Positions 1 to 7,025 are shown, numbered from the stretch's first letter. The stretch: DNA of 27,262 nt from DATKCN01 sp035513175 (GCA_035513175.1 DATKCN010000363.1:1-27262), one strand, 5' to 3'. The notes: generated by a model not told the origin, from the letters alone. Made by a program: numbers and translations.

Positions 1-1
1 C

Positions 2-247
2 CTGTTGTGGGGCTTCTGGAACGGGCTCACAGCCTGGATCGTCCTGATCGCGCACGTCTTCGGCGGCTGGGATAGCCAGCCGGTATACGACCTCGCGCGC
101 GCCGGAAACTGGTACGACTTCGGCTTCCTGCTCGGCGCCGGATCGCCCATCTTCGGCGCGTTCGGGCGAAAGGCTCAAGCGAGTCGCACACAGACGGGTT
201 CAGGCGACGAACGGCGGCACGTCGCTGCTGATTCTGAGTTGTCCTGA
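2..247 (+). CDS. Hypothetical small membrane protein, 5' end outside window
   Basis: The frame is open to the left edge, so this is probably the C-terminal part of a gene that begins before the window; an in-frame TTG at 5 is only a fallback start. The visible 81 codons begin with an aromatic, hydrophobic stretch (about residues 3-20, with the motif WNGLTAWIVLIAHVFGG) that could be a membrane segment. A second semi-hydrophobic stretch follows (YDFGFLLGAGSPIFGAFG), then a basic, polar tail. The dense Trp/Gly/Phe composition ahead of the tail looks like real coding sequence, while the tail after FGAFGR looks less constrained. I do not recognise a named family and assign no function. The stop is followed by about 100 bp without a gene before the convergent oxidase. 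Confidence 0.5.
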   Translation: MLWGFWNGLTAWIVLIAHVFGGWDSQPVYDLARAGNWYDFGFLLGAGSPIFGAFGRKAQASRTQTGSGDERRHVAADSELS

Positions 248-344
248 CGAAGGCGGTTAGCGTTTGGGCGGGTTCGATGAACGCGCACGGCGCTGTGTCC
301 ACGTCGCCGGCGCCGGAAGCTGACGTTGACGCTGCAGCGCCCGG

Positions 345-1529
345 TCAATCCGCGGCAGGCGAGAGGCTGAACTCCACGGGGAATGACGGGTCCTTAATGG
401 CTGGCCGGTTGCTGGTGAACGGCGCGATCGGGTAGCGGGTGTCCCCTTCCACCGCCAGGTCGCTGAGGATCTGGCCGATCAGGCAGGAGAACTTGAAGCC
501 GTGCGCCGCGCCCAGCGCCACCGCGATCTGCGGACATTCCGGCACGCGCTCGATGATGAAGTTGCGGTCCGGCGTCATGGTGTACAGGCACGTCTTGGTG
601 TACAGCACCGGACCCAGCGAGCCGGGAATGTACGTCTCCAGGAAGGCCGTCAGCCGGTCGTAGGGGCGTTCATTCGGCTCGAAGGTGCGCGTGTCCGCCG
701 TGACGACGTCGCCGCCGACGTCTTCGCCCGCCTTGGTCGCGACCTCGCCGTAGACGGGGAAGCCGTAGAACCAGCCGCTCGACTCCCCATGCCAGATCCA
801 GATCGGGAAGCGGTCCGGCGCGAAGTCGCGCAAGTTCGGCGTCGCGAAGTAGGTGACCTGCTCCTGCGTCACCGTCAGTGGGTAGGAGACGCCGACGCCT
901 TCCAGCACCTGGTTCGTCCAGGCGTCCGACGTGACAACCAGCCGCGACGCCGTGAACGTCCCGGCGTCCGTCTCGACCTCGACGCCGTCGCCAACCGGCG
1001 TCACCCGCCGCACCGGCGTGTTGTCCAACACTGTCGCGCCGTGCGCGCGGGCCAGCGCGACATGCGTCTGGATCGCCTTGCGGGGATCGACCAGTCCGCT
1101 TTCGGCCTGGAACAGGGCGCGGTCGGTCGGATCGAGCCTGAACTGCGGGAAGCGCTCCATCGTCTCGGCCGCCGACAGCTCGTCGAACGGGATGCCAGCC
1201 GCGCGCATCGATGACGCGTAAGCGTCGAGCGCGGTCGTGCCCTCCGGCGCGATGTCCAGCCCGCCGGTGCGGTACACGAGCTGCACGCCGGACTCGTCTT
1301 CAACCTCCTGCCAGGCGGTGTAGGTGTGCGGCGTCAGCGCGGTGTACTCCGGCGTGTGATACGAGAGGCGGATGATGCGCGAGTGATCCTGCGAGGCGCC
1401 GTTGTCGTGCCCGATGTGGAACTGCTCCAACGCCAGCACCTCGTTGCCCGCGACGCGCGAGAGCCAGTAGGCGGCCGCGCTGCCGATGCCGCCGCAGCCG
1501 ACGACGATGAACTCATAGGCGGTCTCCAC
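345..1529 (-). CDS. Sarcosine oxidase / N-methyl-L-tryptophan oxidase family FAD-dependent enzyme
   Basis: This predicted flavoenzyme oxidatively removes methyl or amino groups from N-methylated amino acids or related amines (MSOX/MTOX/SolA family). The 394-residue length fits the family. A dinucleotide-binding motif GCGGIG lies at residues 11-16 and an acidic LEQF end of the second beta strand follows. The motif HSRIIRLSY fits the FAD-site region. Cys314 in KTCLYTMTPD aligns with the cysteine that binds FAD covalently in monomeric sarcosine oxidase. HGFKFS near the C-terminus is also typical. I chose GTG at 1529 because AGGTGG sits six bases upstream and the FAD motif then starts at the usual distance; the same frame could extend to 1637 but that stretch is not family-like. 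It stands alone, convergent with the left-edge gene. The substrate cannot be read from the sequence. Confidence 0.88.
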   Translation of the reverse strand: METAYEFIVVGCGGIGSAAAYWLSRVAGNEVLALEQFHIGHDNGASQDHSRIIRLSYHTPEYTALTPHTYTAWQEVEDESGVQLVYRTGGLDIAPEGTTALDAYASSMRAAGIPFDELSAAETMERFPQFRLDPTDRALFQAESGLVDPRKAIQTHVALARAHGATVLDNTPVRRVTPVGDGVEVETDAGTFTASRLVVTSDAWTNQVLEGVGVSYPLTVTQEQVTYFATPNLRDFAPDRFPIWIWHGESSGWFYGFPVYGEVATKAGEDVGGDVVTADTRTFEPNERPYDRLTAFLETYIPGSLGPVLYTKTCLYTMTPDRNFIIERVPECPQIAVALGAAHGFKFSCLIGQILSDLAVEGDTRYPIAPFTSNRPAIKDPSFPVEFSLSPAAD

Positions 1530-1671
1530 GGTGCTCCACCTTTCGTACTTCTTCAGCACTTCCAGAACAGAGTACGCGAACTGAATTCTATCGTCAGCAA
1601 CCGGCCGACACTTCAACCCCAGAGTCACGCTCGCCACGATACACTACGCATCAGGCGCAATGGAGGAATCC

Positions 1672-1941
1672 ATGGCTGCTGAGAAAGAGCCAATTGAGGT
1701 CGTGAATGACAGTGACGCAGCTGGGTTCATCCGTGACGCGATCTCCACGGGCCCGGACCTGGTGGTAGTCGACGGCTCAGTGTGCGAGCTTGAAGCGCAT
1801 CCTGCATCGAAGGAGGAACACGACCTGACACTACGCGGCAGTTTCTCCAACATCGCTGGGATAATCGGGGACGGTGAGCCAACTGATGTTGCTCGTCACT
1901 TGGACGAGTATCCGGCAAGTGCGTGCGAACCGCGCTCCTGA
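1672..1941 (+). CDS. VapB-like type II antitoxin (orphan)
   Basis: This is a small acidic protein of 89 residues. ATG 1672 is preceded by GGAGG at a five-base spacing; an in-frame ATG at 1660 lies upstream of that site and is not preferred. The N-terminus (EPIEVVNDSDAAGFIRDA) looks like a short strand-helix element. The C-terminus has an IAGIIGDGEPTDVARHLDEY segment, resembling the toxin-binding tails of antitoxins paired with PIN toxins (pattern GIG...EPTDIA..KDEYLA). The partner supports the call: 33 bases after the stop begins a degraded PIN-domain reading (VFIDTSG). The expected role is to bind and neutralise a VapC RNase and to repress its own promoter. Because the neighbouring toxin is broken, the gene is now probably an orphan. 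The assignment rests on my recognition of the motif plus context, not on a search. Confidence 0.6.
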   Translation: MAAEKEPIEVVNDSDAAGFIRDAISTGPDLVVVDGSVCELEAHPASKEEHDLTLRGSFSNIAGIIGDGEPTDVARHLDEYPASACEPRS

Positions 1942-1973
1942 TAACGCCATCATTTCTATATCGTTCGCAGCGC

Positions 1974-2140
1974 GTGTTCATCGACACGTCCGGCTGATTC
2001 GCTATCGTGCATCGATCTGACGAGTGGCTCGCGCTGGAGGCTGGTATGCACGTTGCCCGTGCGGTGGCGTGCCACCCAGCGCAAGGAGGGGAGGCATCAC
2101 CTCGTGACCCCTCACCGACTACGAACTCGGCATCACAAAC
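1974..2140 (+). pseudogene. VapC/PIN toxin remnant, N-terminal half
   Basis: Reading from GTG 1974 gives VFIDTSG, then a TGA stop at 1995-1997, then FAIVHRSDEW. This is the beta1/alpha1 start of a PIN domain with its first catalytic Asp. After a frame change the sequence continues as RWRATQRKEGRHHLVT (from 2062), and after another as TDYELGITN (2114-2140). In VapC proteins these pieces follow one another in this order (...VW/RA...RRLVT..DYVL...). One nonsense codon and two frameshifts therefore separate recognisable segments, and no functional toxin can be made. Position and strand, directly after the antitoxin, fit a vapBC pair. The matching C-terminal half lies at 3153-3392. Confidence 0.62.
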
Positions 2141-2180
2141 TGCATTTCTGACCACGTAGTCGCGTTTCCATTCCACAAGC

Positions 2181-2693
2181 CTACCAGGACCATAGCAGGC
2201 TCCAGTCAGCGTTAAAGCGCGTTTCGTGATATGTCCAGCCGTCCATGCTGGGCGGCTGAATGCCCTGTTGCGTGAGGATCGCAGCGACCTGTGCGCGGTG
2301 TTCGGTGGCGTGGTTGATGGCCTGGACGAGGAGCAGCCAGACCGGTAGCGTATAGTCCTCGCCGCGATAGGCCGTCGTTACGGTTGCCCCGGATTGGGCA
2401 TGCGTGGCCAGCTCGATCAGCGCCTCGCTGCTCGTGCGCGCGGCGTCGCGCAGTTCGGCGAGCCCAGAGATCAGGTCACGCTCGCGTAACACGTCTACCG
2501 GCCCAGTCTCGCCCAGTGCCGCGACATAGCGTTCCTGCGCGCCGACAATATGCTCAAGTGTGTTACGAATGCTGCCGAACGTGCCAACGACAGTCGCGTC
2601 CAGCTGCGCATCGCTCAACCCGTCGCAGGCATCGAACAGGCGCTGGTTCGCCCAGGCGTTGTGTCTGAATATCTCGACCAGGCTCTCGGACAT
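2181..2693 (-). CDS. DinB-family (DUF664-like) putative metalloenzyme
   Basis: This is a 170-residue, four-helix-bundle DinB-type protein. These proteins bind a divalent metal through three His residues; members include thiol transferases that use bacillithiol or mycothiol, but many have no known role. Visible hallmarks are the opening SLVEIFRHNAWANQRLFDAC, a His in TLEHIVGAQERYV (about residue 48) and a His pair in INHATEHRAQVAAIL (about 127 and 131). These supply the expected metal triad. The C-terminus ends in the usual Trp-rich segment. The start ATG at 2693 has a weak AGGCGG upstream. The gene is intact, although it sits between the two halves of a broken PIN toxin and beside a transposase relic, so it may have arrived during rearrangement. 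Confidence 0.85.
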   Translation of the reverse strand: MSESLVEIFRHNAWANQRLFDACDGLSDAQLDATVVGTFGSIRNTLEHIVGAQERYVAALGETGPVDVLRERDLISGLAELRDAARTSSEALIELATHAQSGATVTTAYRGEDYTLPVWLLLVQAINHATEHRAQVAAILTQQGIQPPSMDGWTYHETRFNADWSLLWSW

Positions 2694-2759
2694 CTCGGCC
2701 GCCTTCTTCGTATTCGTCGAACACGTGTTCGTGATACCAGCAAGCGCCGCCGCGCGCGC

Positions 2760-3123
2760 TTAGAGCTTGTCATGAACATCAACCAGGAATGAAACCACCT
2801 TCCGGACCATGAGCGAGACAATGGCGAGAAGATGCAATCACGCGAACGTCTCAAGAGACCGTTCGAAGTCCCGCGTCAGCCGCCGACAGAGCGCTGCCCA
2901 GCCCTGCGCGCGCTCGGCCGCCTAGCGGCGCGGCAACAGCACAGACCGGCGCCGCGGCCGCCAATGCCTCGACCTGTTCCCAATCCTGCTCGTTGGCTGG
3001 CCTGTCGAGCAAGGCCAACAGGTGGCCCGGCGTATCGGCGGCCGAGTGCAATCTGGAGCCCTCGCGCCGCTCGGCTCCGTCCCAGCTTGCGCGCGCCCCG
3101 CACTCTGGCGTGCTTTGCAGGGT
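2760..3123 (-). pseudogene. IS5-family transposase remnant
   Basis: Reading the minus strand from 3123 in one frame gives TLQSTPE, then WDGAERREGS, then DTPGHLLALLDRPANEQD. These match the catalytic-core region of IS5-type DDE transposases (SRTLQSTPES..GYDGAKRRKGSK.H..VDTLGHLLAL.VTPANEQD). After a frameshift near 2935-2960 and an apparent internal deletion of roughly 35 codons, the frame reads LLPRR, TAG (2924-2922), AAERAQGWAALCRRLTRDFERSLETFA, TGA (2840-2838), then LHLLAIVSLMVRK, and ends with TAA at 2762-2760. The second part matches the family's VLPRRWVVER...CRRL.RDFER..ET segment; the TAG stands where Trp is expected. The N-terminal third is missing, so the element is 5'-truncated and dead. 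No terminal inverted repeat pair could be identified. Confidence 0.75.
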
Positions 3124-3152
3124 GCGGCGCCGAGACTGAGAACAACGCCTTT

Positions 3153-3392
3153 ACGACAGTCGTCCGGGTCCGTCGAGAGGACCATCAACGCGCTCGCCTG
3201 ATCCTCGCCCAATGCGATGATCGAGATTACTCGTCCACGGACGCGGTGAGACTCGCCGTCATTGAACGATTGGGTATCAGCGCCGCGTTCTCATTCGATC
3301 GCCATTTTCGACAGTATGGATGTCAGATCGCCGACGGCCCCGACGAGCAGGTCGCGTTTCGACGAATCCTCCATTCACCCACTATCCGCTAG
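3153..3392 (+). pseudogene. VapC/PIN toxin remnant, C-terminal half
   Basis: The frame from 3153 encodes RARLILAQCDDRDYSSTDAVRLAVIERLGISAAFSFDRHFRQYG in consecutive segments. This is the characteristic PIN-domain C-terminus: DRDYSSTDA carries the third acidic residue, and FDRHF carries the fourth. The stop is TAG at 3390-3392, overlapping the amidohydrolase stop by four bases. The same frame is open upstream to 2832, but that stretch lies antisense to the transposase relic and is Arg/Pro-rich nonsense, so there is no PIN N-terminus here. The likely missing half is at 1974-2140, about 1 kb upstream. Both halves may be one gene split by arrival of the DinB gene and the IS5 element; two independent relics cannot be excluded. 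Confidence 0.65.
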
Positions 3393-4831
3393 ATCTTCCC
3401 GTCGCGCGTCATGCGCACGATCGCCAGGTCGTTGACAAGGGGATCGGCCGCCGTTGCTTCCTGTAGCTGCTCCGACACGGCGGCCAGCTCGCGCATGACC
3501 TCGTGACGGTCGATGTTCGTGTACTCGCCGTTCTGGTAGATGACGGAGCCAGCCACCATCGTCATGACGACGTTGCTGCCGGTCTCGGCGTAGACCAGGT
3601 TCGGGACGATGTTGCGGGCGGGGCGCAGGAGCACCGGCGCCAGTGGCGGGCGCGTGAGGTCGAGCATGATAATGTCGGCCTCCTTGCCTGCCTCAAGTGA
3701 GCCAACGATATCGCCGATGCCGAGGACCTTCGCGCCGTTGATCGTCGCCATGCGTAGCACCTGCCAGGCGGGCATCGGCAGCGGGCTCTGCTCCTTGATC
3801 TTGGCGAACATGGCCGTCGCGCGCATCTCGCTGAAGACGTTGTGTGAGTTGTTGCCAGGCGCCTGGTCTGAGCCCAGCGCCACCAGCCCGCCGAGCTGTG
3901 TCATCAGCCAGGCGGGCGGGACGACGCCGTCGATGATGCCGATGGAGTTCGAGCAGCAGATCATGCGGGCGCCACGTTCAGCTACCAGCTTGACCTCGTC
4001 TGGCTCGGCGAAGCAGAGATGGACGGCGATGAGGTCGGGGCCGAGCAGGCCTATGGAGTCGAGGAAGGGGATGGCGCGCAGGCCGTAGCGCTGCTCAGTT
4101 GCCAGGTTCTCGCGGGGGTCCTGGGCGACGTGCAGGTGCATGAGGGTGTTGCGCTTGCGGGCTTCCTGCTGCACGCGCAACAGCATCTCCTTCGAGAGAA
4201 AGTCGGCGGCGTGGGGTCCGAGGATGACGCGGATGCGTCCGGCATCGTAGCCGTCCCAATTGTCGAAGACGCCAAGGCTGCTGGCCAGCGTGCGCTCGCC
4301 GGTGGCGGGATCGAGCGGGGTGGGGTCGCCCGGTTTCCAGCCCTGCTTGAGCCACTCCTCGCGGTTGGACCAGTTGAGCTCGGTCACGCTCTCGCAGACG
4401 ACGGCGCGATTGCCCATCGTTGCGTGGCTACGGGCCAGCTCGTTCATCGGGTTGACGTAGTCGCCGAAGGTCGTCGTGCCGTTGGCGACACCCTCCATCA
4501 GGGCGACCATCGTGCCCAGCGGGGCGTTCGCCTTGTCGGCATGGCGCATCATCGGGCCGTAGGCGCTGGCCATCCATGGCGTCACCTCCTGTGCCCAGCC
4601 GCGACCGAGGACGGCGGACGAGTGCGTGTGAGCGTCAACCAATCCCGGCATCACCAGCTGGCCGGTCGCGTCGATCACCTCGCGCGCCCGGTCGTTGCCC
4701 TCGACCTCGGAGCGCGGGCCGACCGCGACGATCCTGCGTCCGTCGGTGGCGACCGCGCCGCCCTCGATGAACCCAACGCCATCGCCCTGCATCGTCAGCA
4801 GATGCCCGCCTGTAATCAGCTTGTCGTACAT
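3389..4831 (-). CDS. Amidohydrolase-superfamily protein (AtzA/TrzN/SAH deaminase-like) with Glu-to-Gln substitution
   Basis: This 480-residue TIM-barrel amidohydrolase belongs to the group holding S-adenosylhomocysteine/methylthioadenosine deaminases and triazine hydrolases. The metal ligands are visible: H68 and H70 in DAHTH, H234 in MHLHVAQ, and D322 in GSDQAPGNNSHN; H271 in AVHLCFAEPDEV is the usual second-shell His. Three residues after H234 the family normally has a catalytic Glu (HxxE), but here it is Gln237. A C-terminal composite beta-sandwich segment (GSLEAGKEADIIMLD) is normal. ATG 4831 is chosen because GGAGG lies four bases upstream; the frame can run on to 5131, but that part is low-complexity and unlike the family. 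It is divergent from dnaA. The substrate is unknown; a deaminase or hydrolase on a heterocycle is the best guess. Confidence 0.88.
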   Translation of the reverse strand: MYDKLITGGHLLTMQGDGVGFIEGGAVATDGRRIVAVGPRSEVEGNDRAREVIDATGQLVMPGLVDAHTHSSAVLGRGWAQEVTPWMASAYGPMMRHADKANAPLGTMVALMEGVANGTTTFGDYVNPMNELARSHATMGNRAVVCESVTELNWSNREEWLKQGWKPGDPTPLDPATGERTLASSLGVFDNWDGYDAGRIRVILGPHAADFLSKEMLLRVQQEARKRNTLMHLHVAQDPRENLATEQRYGLRAIPFLDSIGLLGPDLIAVHLCFAEPDEVKLVAERGARMICCSNSIGIIDGVVPPAWLMTQLGGLVALGSDQAPGNNSHNVFSEMRATAMFAKIKEQSPLPMPAWQVLRMATINGAKVLGIGDIVGSLEAGKEADIIMLDLTRPPLAPVLLRPARNIVPNLVYAETGSNVVMTMVAGSVIYQNGEYTNIDRHEVMRELAAVSEQLQEATAADPLVNDLAIVRMTRDGKI

Positions 4832-4961
4832 CGATCCTCCGGCAGTGCAGCGCCGAGTCCTCAGTCCTGAGCGCCGAGACGGCGCCGCGCTCGCCCGCCT
4901 CGCCTTCCGATGCGTTAGAGGGAGGATACCCGATCGAGTTGGAGGCGCCGCGGCGAACGAT

Positions 4962-4990
4962 CCCCCCCCCCGGCCCCCTCCAGTGTTGTG
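4962..4990 (-). repeat. G-rich dispersed intergenic repeat, copy 1
   Basis: On the minus strand this reads CAACACTGGAGGGGG followed by CC and a run of nine or more G. It matches copies at 5072-5105 and 13826-13856, whose shared core is approximately CARCRCTGGRA, an A/G-rich run, then a G run. It faces copy 2 in inverted orientation across about 80 bp. Confidence 0.5.
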
Positions 4991-5071
4991 GCGCCCCCAT
5001 GGGGAGACGGGGAGACTGTGGATTGGCATTGTATTGAGATCGGCAGCACAACCTTCGGCACCGTCGCCCCC

Positions 5072-5105
5072 GCTCCCAGCACTGGGAAAAGGGTTGGGGG
5101 GCCGC
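5072..5105 (+). repeat. G-rich dispersed intergenic repeat, copy 2
   Basis: The core reads CCAGCACTGGGAAAAGGG followed by TTGGGGGGC. It begins with a short palindrome (CCCAGCACTGGG). It is the inverted partner of the copy at 4962-4990 and is similar to the copy after the MazG gene. The function is unknown. Confidence 0.5.
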
Positions 5106-5232
5106 CGCAGCACTTGTGATGGAGAATCCACATGAGCGCGCCCTCACCTGATGGAACCATTCGTCGGGTTTTTTCGTATGTATCTGTAACGGAGAGGCCC
5201 CACCGCTATCAATGCTCTCTCCGAACACACTC

Positions 5233-5253
5233 GTGGAGCGTGCGACGCTCCAC
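5233..5253. repeat. Perfect hairpin upstream of dnaA (9-bp stem)
   Basis: GTGGAGCGT and ACGCTCCAC form a perfect nine-base-pair stem around a GCG loop. No T-run follows on either strand, so it is not a classical intrinsic terminator. It lies 214 bp before the dnaA start and could be a structural element of the leader or origin. Confidence 0.6.
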
Positions 5254-5270
5254 CCCTCCCCTTCCCGCGC

Positions 5271-5294
5271 AGACCGGGCCGCTTGGCCCGGTCT
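5271..5294. repeat. Perfect hairpin upstream of dnaA (10-bp stem)
   Basis: AGACCGGGCC and GGCCCGGTCT pair perfectly over ten bases around a GCTT loop. It is followed by an alternating GTGTGTGTG tract rather than a T-run. With the neighbouring hairpin at 5233-5253 it makes a tandem of strong stems in the dnaA upstream region. It may be a terminator-like barrier or an origin structure. Confidence 0.6.
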
Positions 5295-5394
5295 GTGTGT
5301 GTCCGTGAATCGTTGCGCATAATGCGCGGCGCGTCTCCATCAGATCGTTCCTGCGCGCCACTTATCCGACGCGCCACCGCATACGTACGAGACG

Positions 5395-5424
5395 TGGGCA
5401 AGTTATCCACAGGCGCGGTACACT
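5395..5424 (+). promoter_or_regulatory. Candidate dnaA promoter
   Basis: A TACACT hexamer at 5419-5424 could serve as the -10 element, with a weak TGGGCA at 5395-5400 as the -35 element at 18 bp spacing. The perfect DnaA box lies between the two hexamers, which would allow DnaA to repress its own gene. This rests on motif matching only. Confidence 0.35.
5403..5411 (+). promoter_or_regulatory. DnaA box (TTATCCACA)
   Basis: This is an exact match to the canonical high-affinity DnaA-binding nonamer, 56 bp before the dnaA start codon. Its position inside the candidate promoter suggests autoregulation of dnaA. It is the only perfect copy I see in the upstream region. Confidence 0.8.
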
Positions 5425-5466
5425 CACGCAGGCCCGTTCCCGCGAGTACCCCGAAGGCGATGGTGA

Positions 5467-6927
5467 ATGTCCGTCTCCCAACCCGACGAAGCACCCAGCG
5501 CGCAGCATGCGGCACGTCACGACGATCCGCGCTACCAGCAGGTCTGGCAGGCGGCGCTGAGCGATCTGCGGGACCGCATAAGCCGCGCCAACTTCGAGAC
5601 GTGGCTGCGGGCGACATCGCTCGTGGCCGTGGCCGATGGCGTGGCGACCGTGGCGGCGCCGAACGCGTTTGCCGTCGAGCAGTTGAGGATGAAGTTCGAT
5701 GGGGACATTACGATGGCCCTGTCGACGATCATGAACCGGCGCGTGGCTGTCGAATATGTCGTCAACGGGCAGCCTGATTCTGTCGCGATGCGCGCGCCCC
5801 GGACCAGGCCGCGTCCGGACGCGCCGGCCGCCCGCAACCGGCAGGCAGTCGAGCAGAGCCCGCGGCCCGTGACGCATCAGATGGAACTGACGCCCGCTCC
5901 ACGCCACGGGCTGAACACCTCGTACACCTTCGATACGTTCGTCGTCGGCCCGTCGAACCGGCTGCCGCACGCCGCGTCGATGGCGGTGGCGGACAATCCC
6001 GCCAGGTCGTTCAACCCGCTGTTCATCTACGGCGGCGTTGGGCTGGGCAAGACGCACCTCATGCACGCCATCGGTCATCGCGCCTTCGCGTTGCGGCCGA
6101 ACACGCACGTGTTGTACGTGTCGTCTGAGCGGTTCACGAACGACCTGATCAAGTCGATCATGGGCCAGCGCACGGACGAGTTCCGCGACCGCTACCGCTC
6201 AGCCGATATTCTGATGATCGATGACATCCAGTTCATCGCCGGCAAGGAGGCGACGCAGGAGGAGTTCTTTCACACCTTCAACGAGCTGTACCAGTCGGGC
6301 CGGCAGATCATCGTGTCGTCCGACAAACCGCCGCGCGCCATCCCGACGCTCGAGGACCGGCTGCGCTCGCGGTTCGAGGGCGGGCTGATCGCCGACGTGC
6401 AGCCGCCCGACTTCGAGACGCGCACGGCGATTCTCAACCGCAAGGGGCAGACGCTGGGCGTTCAGATCTCCAGTGACGTGCTCGAATACGTCGCCCGCAA
6501 GGTGCAGAGCAACATTCGCGAACTGGAAGGCGCGCTGAACAAGATCATCGCGTTGGCGCAGCTCTACAACCAGCCGATCCGCATGGAGATCGCGATCCAG
6601 GCGCTCAACGACGCCGCCATGGAAGCCAGGCGGGCGCAGATCACGCCCGACCGCGTCATCGGCGAGGTGCTCAAGCACTTCCGTGTCTCGATGACCGAGG
6701 TGCGCGGACGGGGCCGCAGCAAGGAGATCGTGCTGCCACGCCAGGTGACGATGTACGTGCTGCGCGAGGACACCGGCTCGTCACTGGTCGAGATCGGACA
6801 ATTGCTCGGCGGCCGGGATCACTCCACCGTCATGCACGGCGTCGACAAGATCGAGAAAGGGCTGGAATCCGACACGGCGCTGCGCCAGCACGTCAGCGCG
6901 ATCCGGGAGGCGCTGTACGAGGGGTAA
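5467..6927 (+). CDS. dnaA: Chromosomal replication initiator protein DnaA
   Basis: DnaA binds DnaA boxes at the origin, oligomerises with ATP and opens the duplex to load the replicative helicase. All four domains are visible in 486 residues. Domain I spans about 22-100 (VWQAALSDLRDRISRANFETWL). A Pro/Arg-rich linker covers about 101-145. The AAA+ domain has Walker A GGVGLGKTH at 189-197 and Walker B LMIDDIQF at 249-256. Domain IV carries the DNA-recognition signature GRDHSTVMHGVDKI at about 449-462. ATG 5467 has AAGG nine bases upstream. Neither dnaN nor recF nor gyrB follows; the next gene is convergent, so dnaA is transcribed alone. The protein looks complete and functional. Confidence 0.98.
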   Translation: MSVSQPDEAPSAQHAARHDDPRYQQVWQAALSDLRDRISRANFETWLRATSLVAVADGVATVAAPNAFAVEQLRMKFDGDITMALSTIMNRRVAVEYVVNGQPDSVAMRAPRTRPRPDAPAARNRQAVEQSPRPVTHQMELTPAPRHGLNTSYTFDTFVVGPSNRLPHAASMAVADNPARSFNPLFIYGGVGLGKTHLMHAIGHRAFALRPNTHVLYVSSERFTNDLIKSIMGQRTDEFRDRYRSADILMIDDIQFIAGKEATQEEFFHTFNELYQSGRQIIVSSDKPPRAIPTLEDRLRSRFEGGLIADVQPPDFETRTAILNRKGQTLGVQISSDVLEYVARKVQSNIRELEGALNKIIALAQLYNQPIRMEIAIQALNDAAMEARRAQITPDRVIGEVLKHFRVSMTEVRGRGRSKEIVLPRQVTMYVLREDTGSSLVEIGQLLGGRDHSTVMHGVDKIEKGLESDTALRQHVSAIREALYEG

Positions 6928-7025
6928 CCAGTCGAAAGTGGCAAGCAGGGCGATTGAGGGTTCGGGCATGCCCTGGACCAGTGAGCCTGAATCACTTTCC
7001 GCTTCCCACTCACTCGCCTGATGCG

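Larger units (their letters stand above)
4832..5466. other. Intergenic region between amidohydrolase and dnaA; possible oriC
   Basis: This 635-bp non-coding stretch separates divergent genes, so it must hold both promoters. The part nearest the amidohydrolase carries two copies of AGCGCCGAG 21 bp apart (4849 and 4870). Next come two G-rich dispersed repeats in opposite orientation, an AT-richer patch around 5163-5190, two perfect hairpins, and one perfect DnaA box close to dnaA. Weaker box-like sites are TGTGGATTG at 5017 and GAATCCACA at 5124 (two mismatches each). A cluster of good DnaA boxes, as expected in a typical oriC, is not visible, so an origin here is possible but unproven. Reading frames through it are low-complexity and not credible genes. 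Confidence 0.55.

Noticed and set aside
1727..2176. Minus-strand 149-codon frame opposite the antitoxin and PIN remnant
   Set aside because: No recognisable motif; it covers an area where the plus strand gives consistent antitoxin and PIN motifs.
2832..3392. A 186-residue plus-strand open frame taken as a whole gene
   Set aside because: Its first 107 codons lie opposite the transposase relic and are Arg/Pro-rich without family resemblance; only the last 80 codons are PIN-like, so it is treated as a relic from 3153.
4832..5131. N-terminal extension of the amidohydrolase by 100 codons
   Set aside because: The extension is low-complexity, crosses two repeats and lacks family similarity; ATG 4831 has a strong ribosome site.
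5144..5617. Minus-strand 157-codon frame overlapping the dnaA start
   Set aside because: It runs through the hairpins, the DnaA box and the first 150 bp of dnaA and has no recognisable domain.
6928..7025. GAAAGTG/CACTTTC inverted arms after dnaA as a terminator
   Set aside because: The arms are only seven bases with a loop of more than 50 nt and no T-run; too weak to call.
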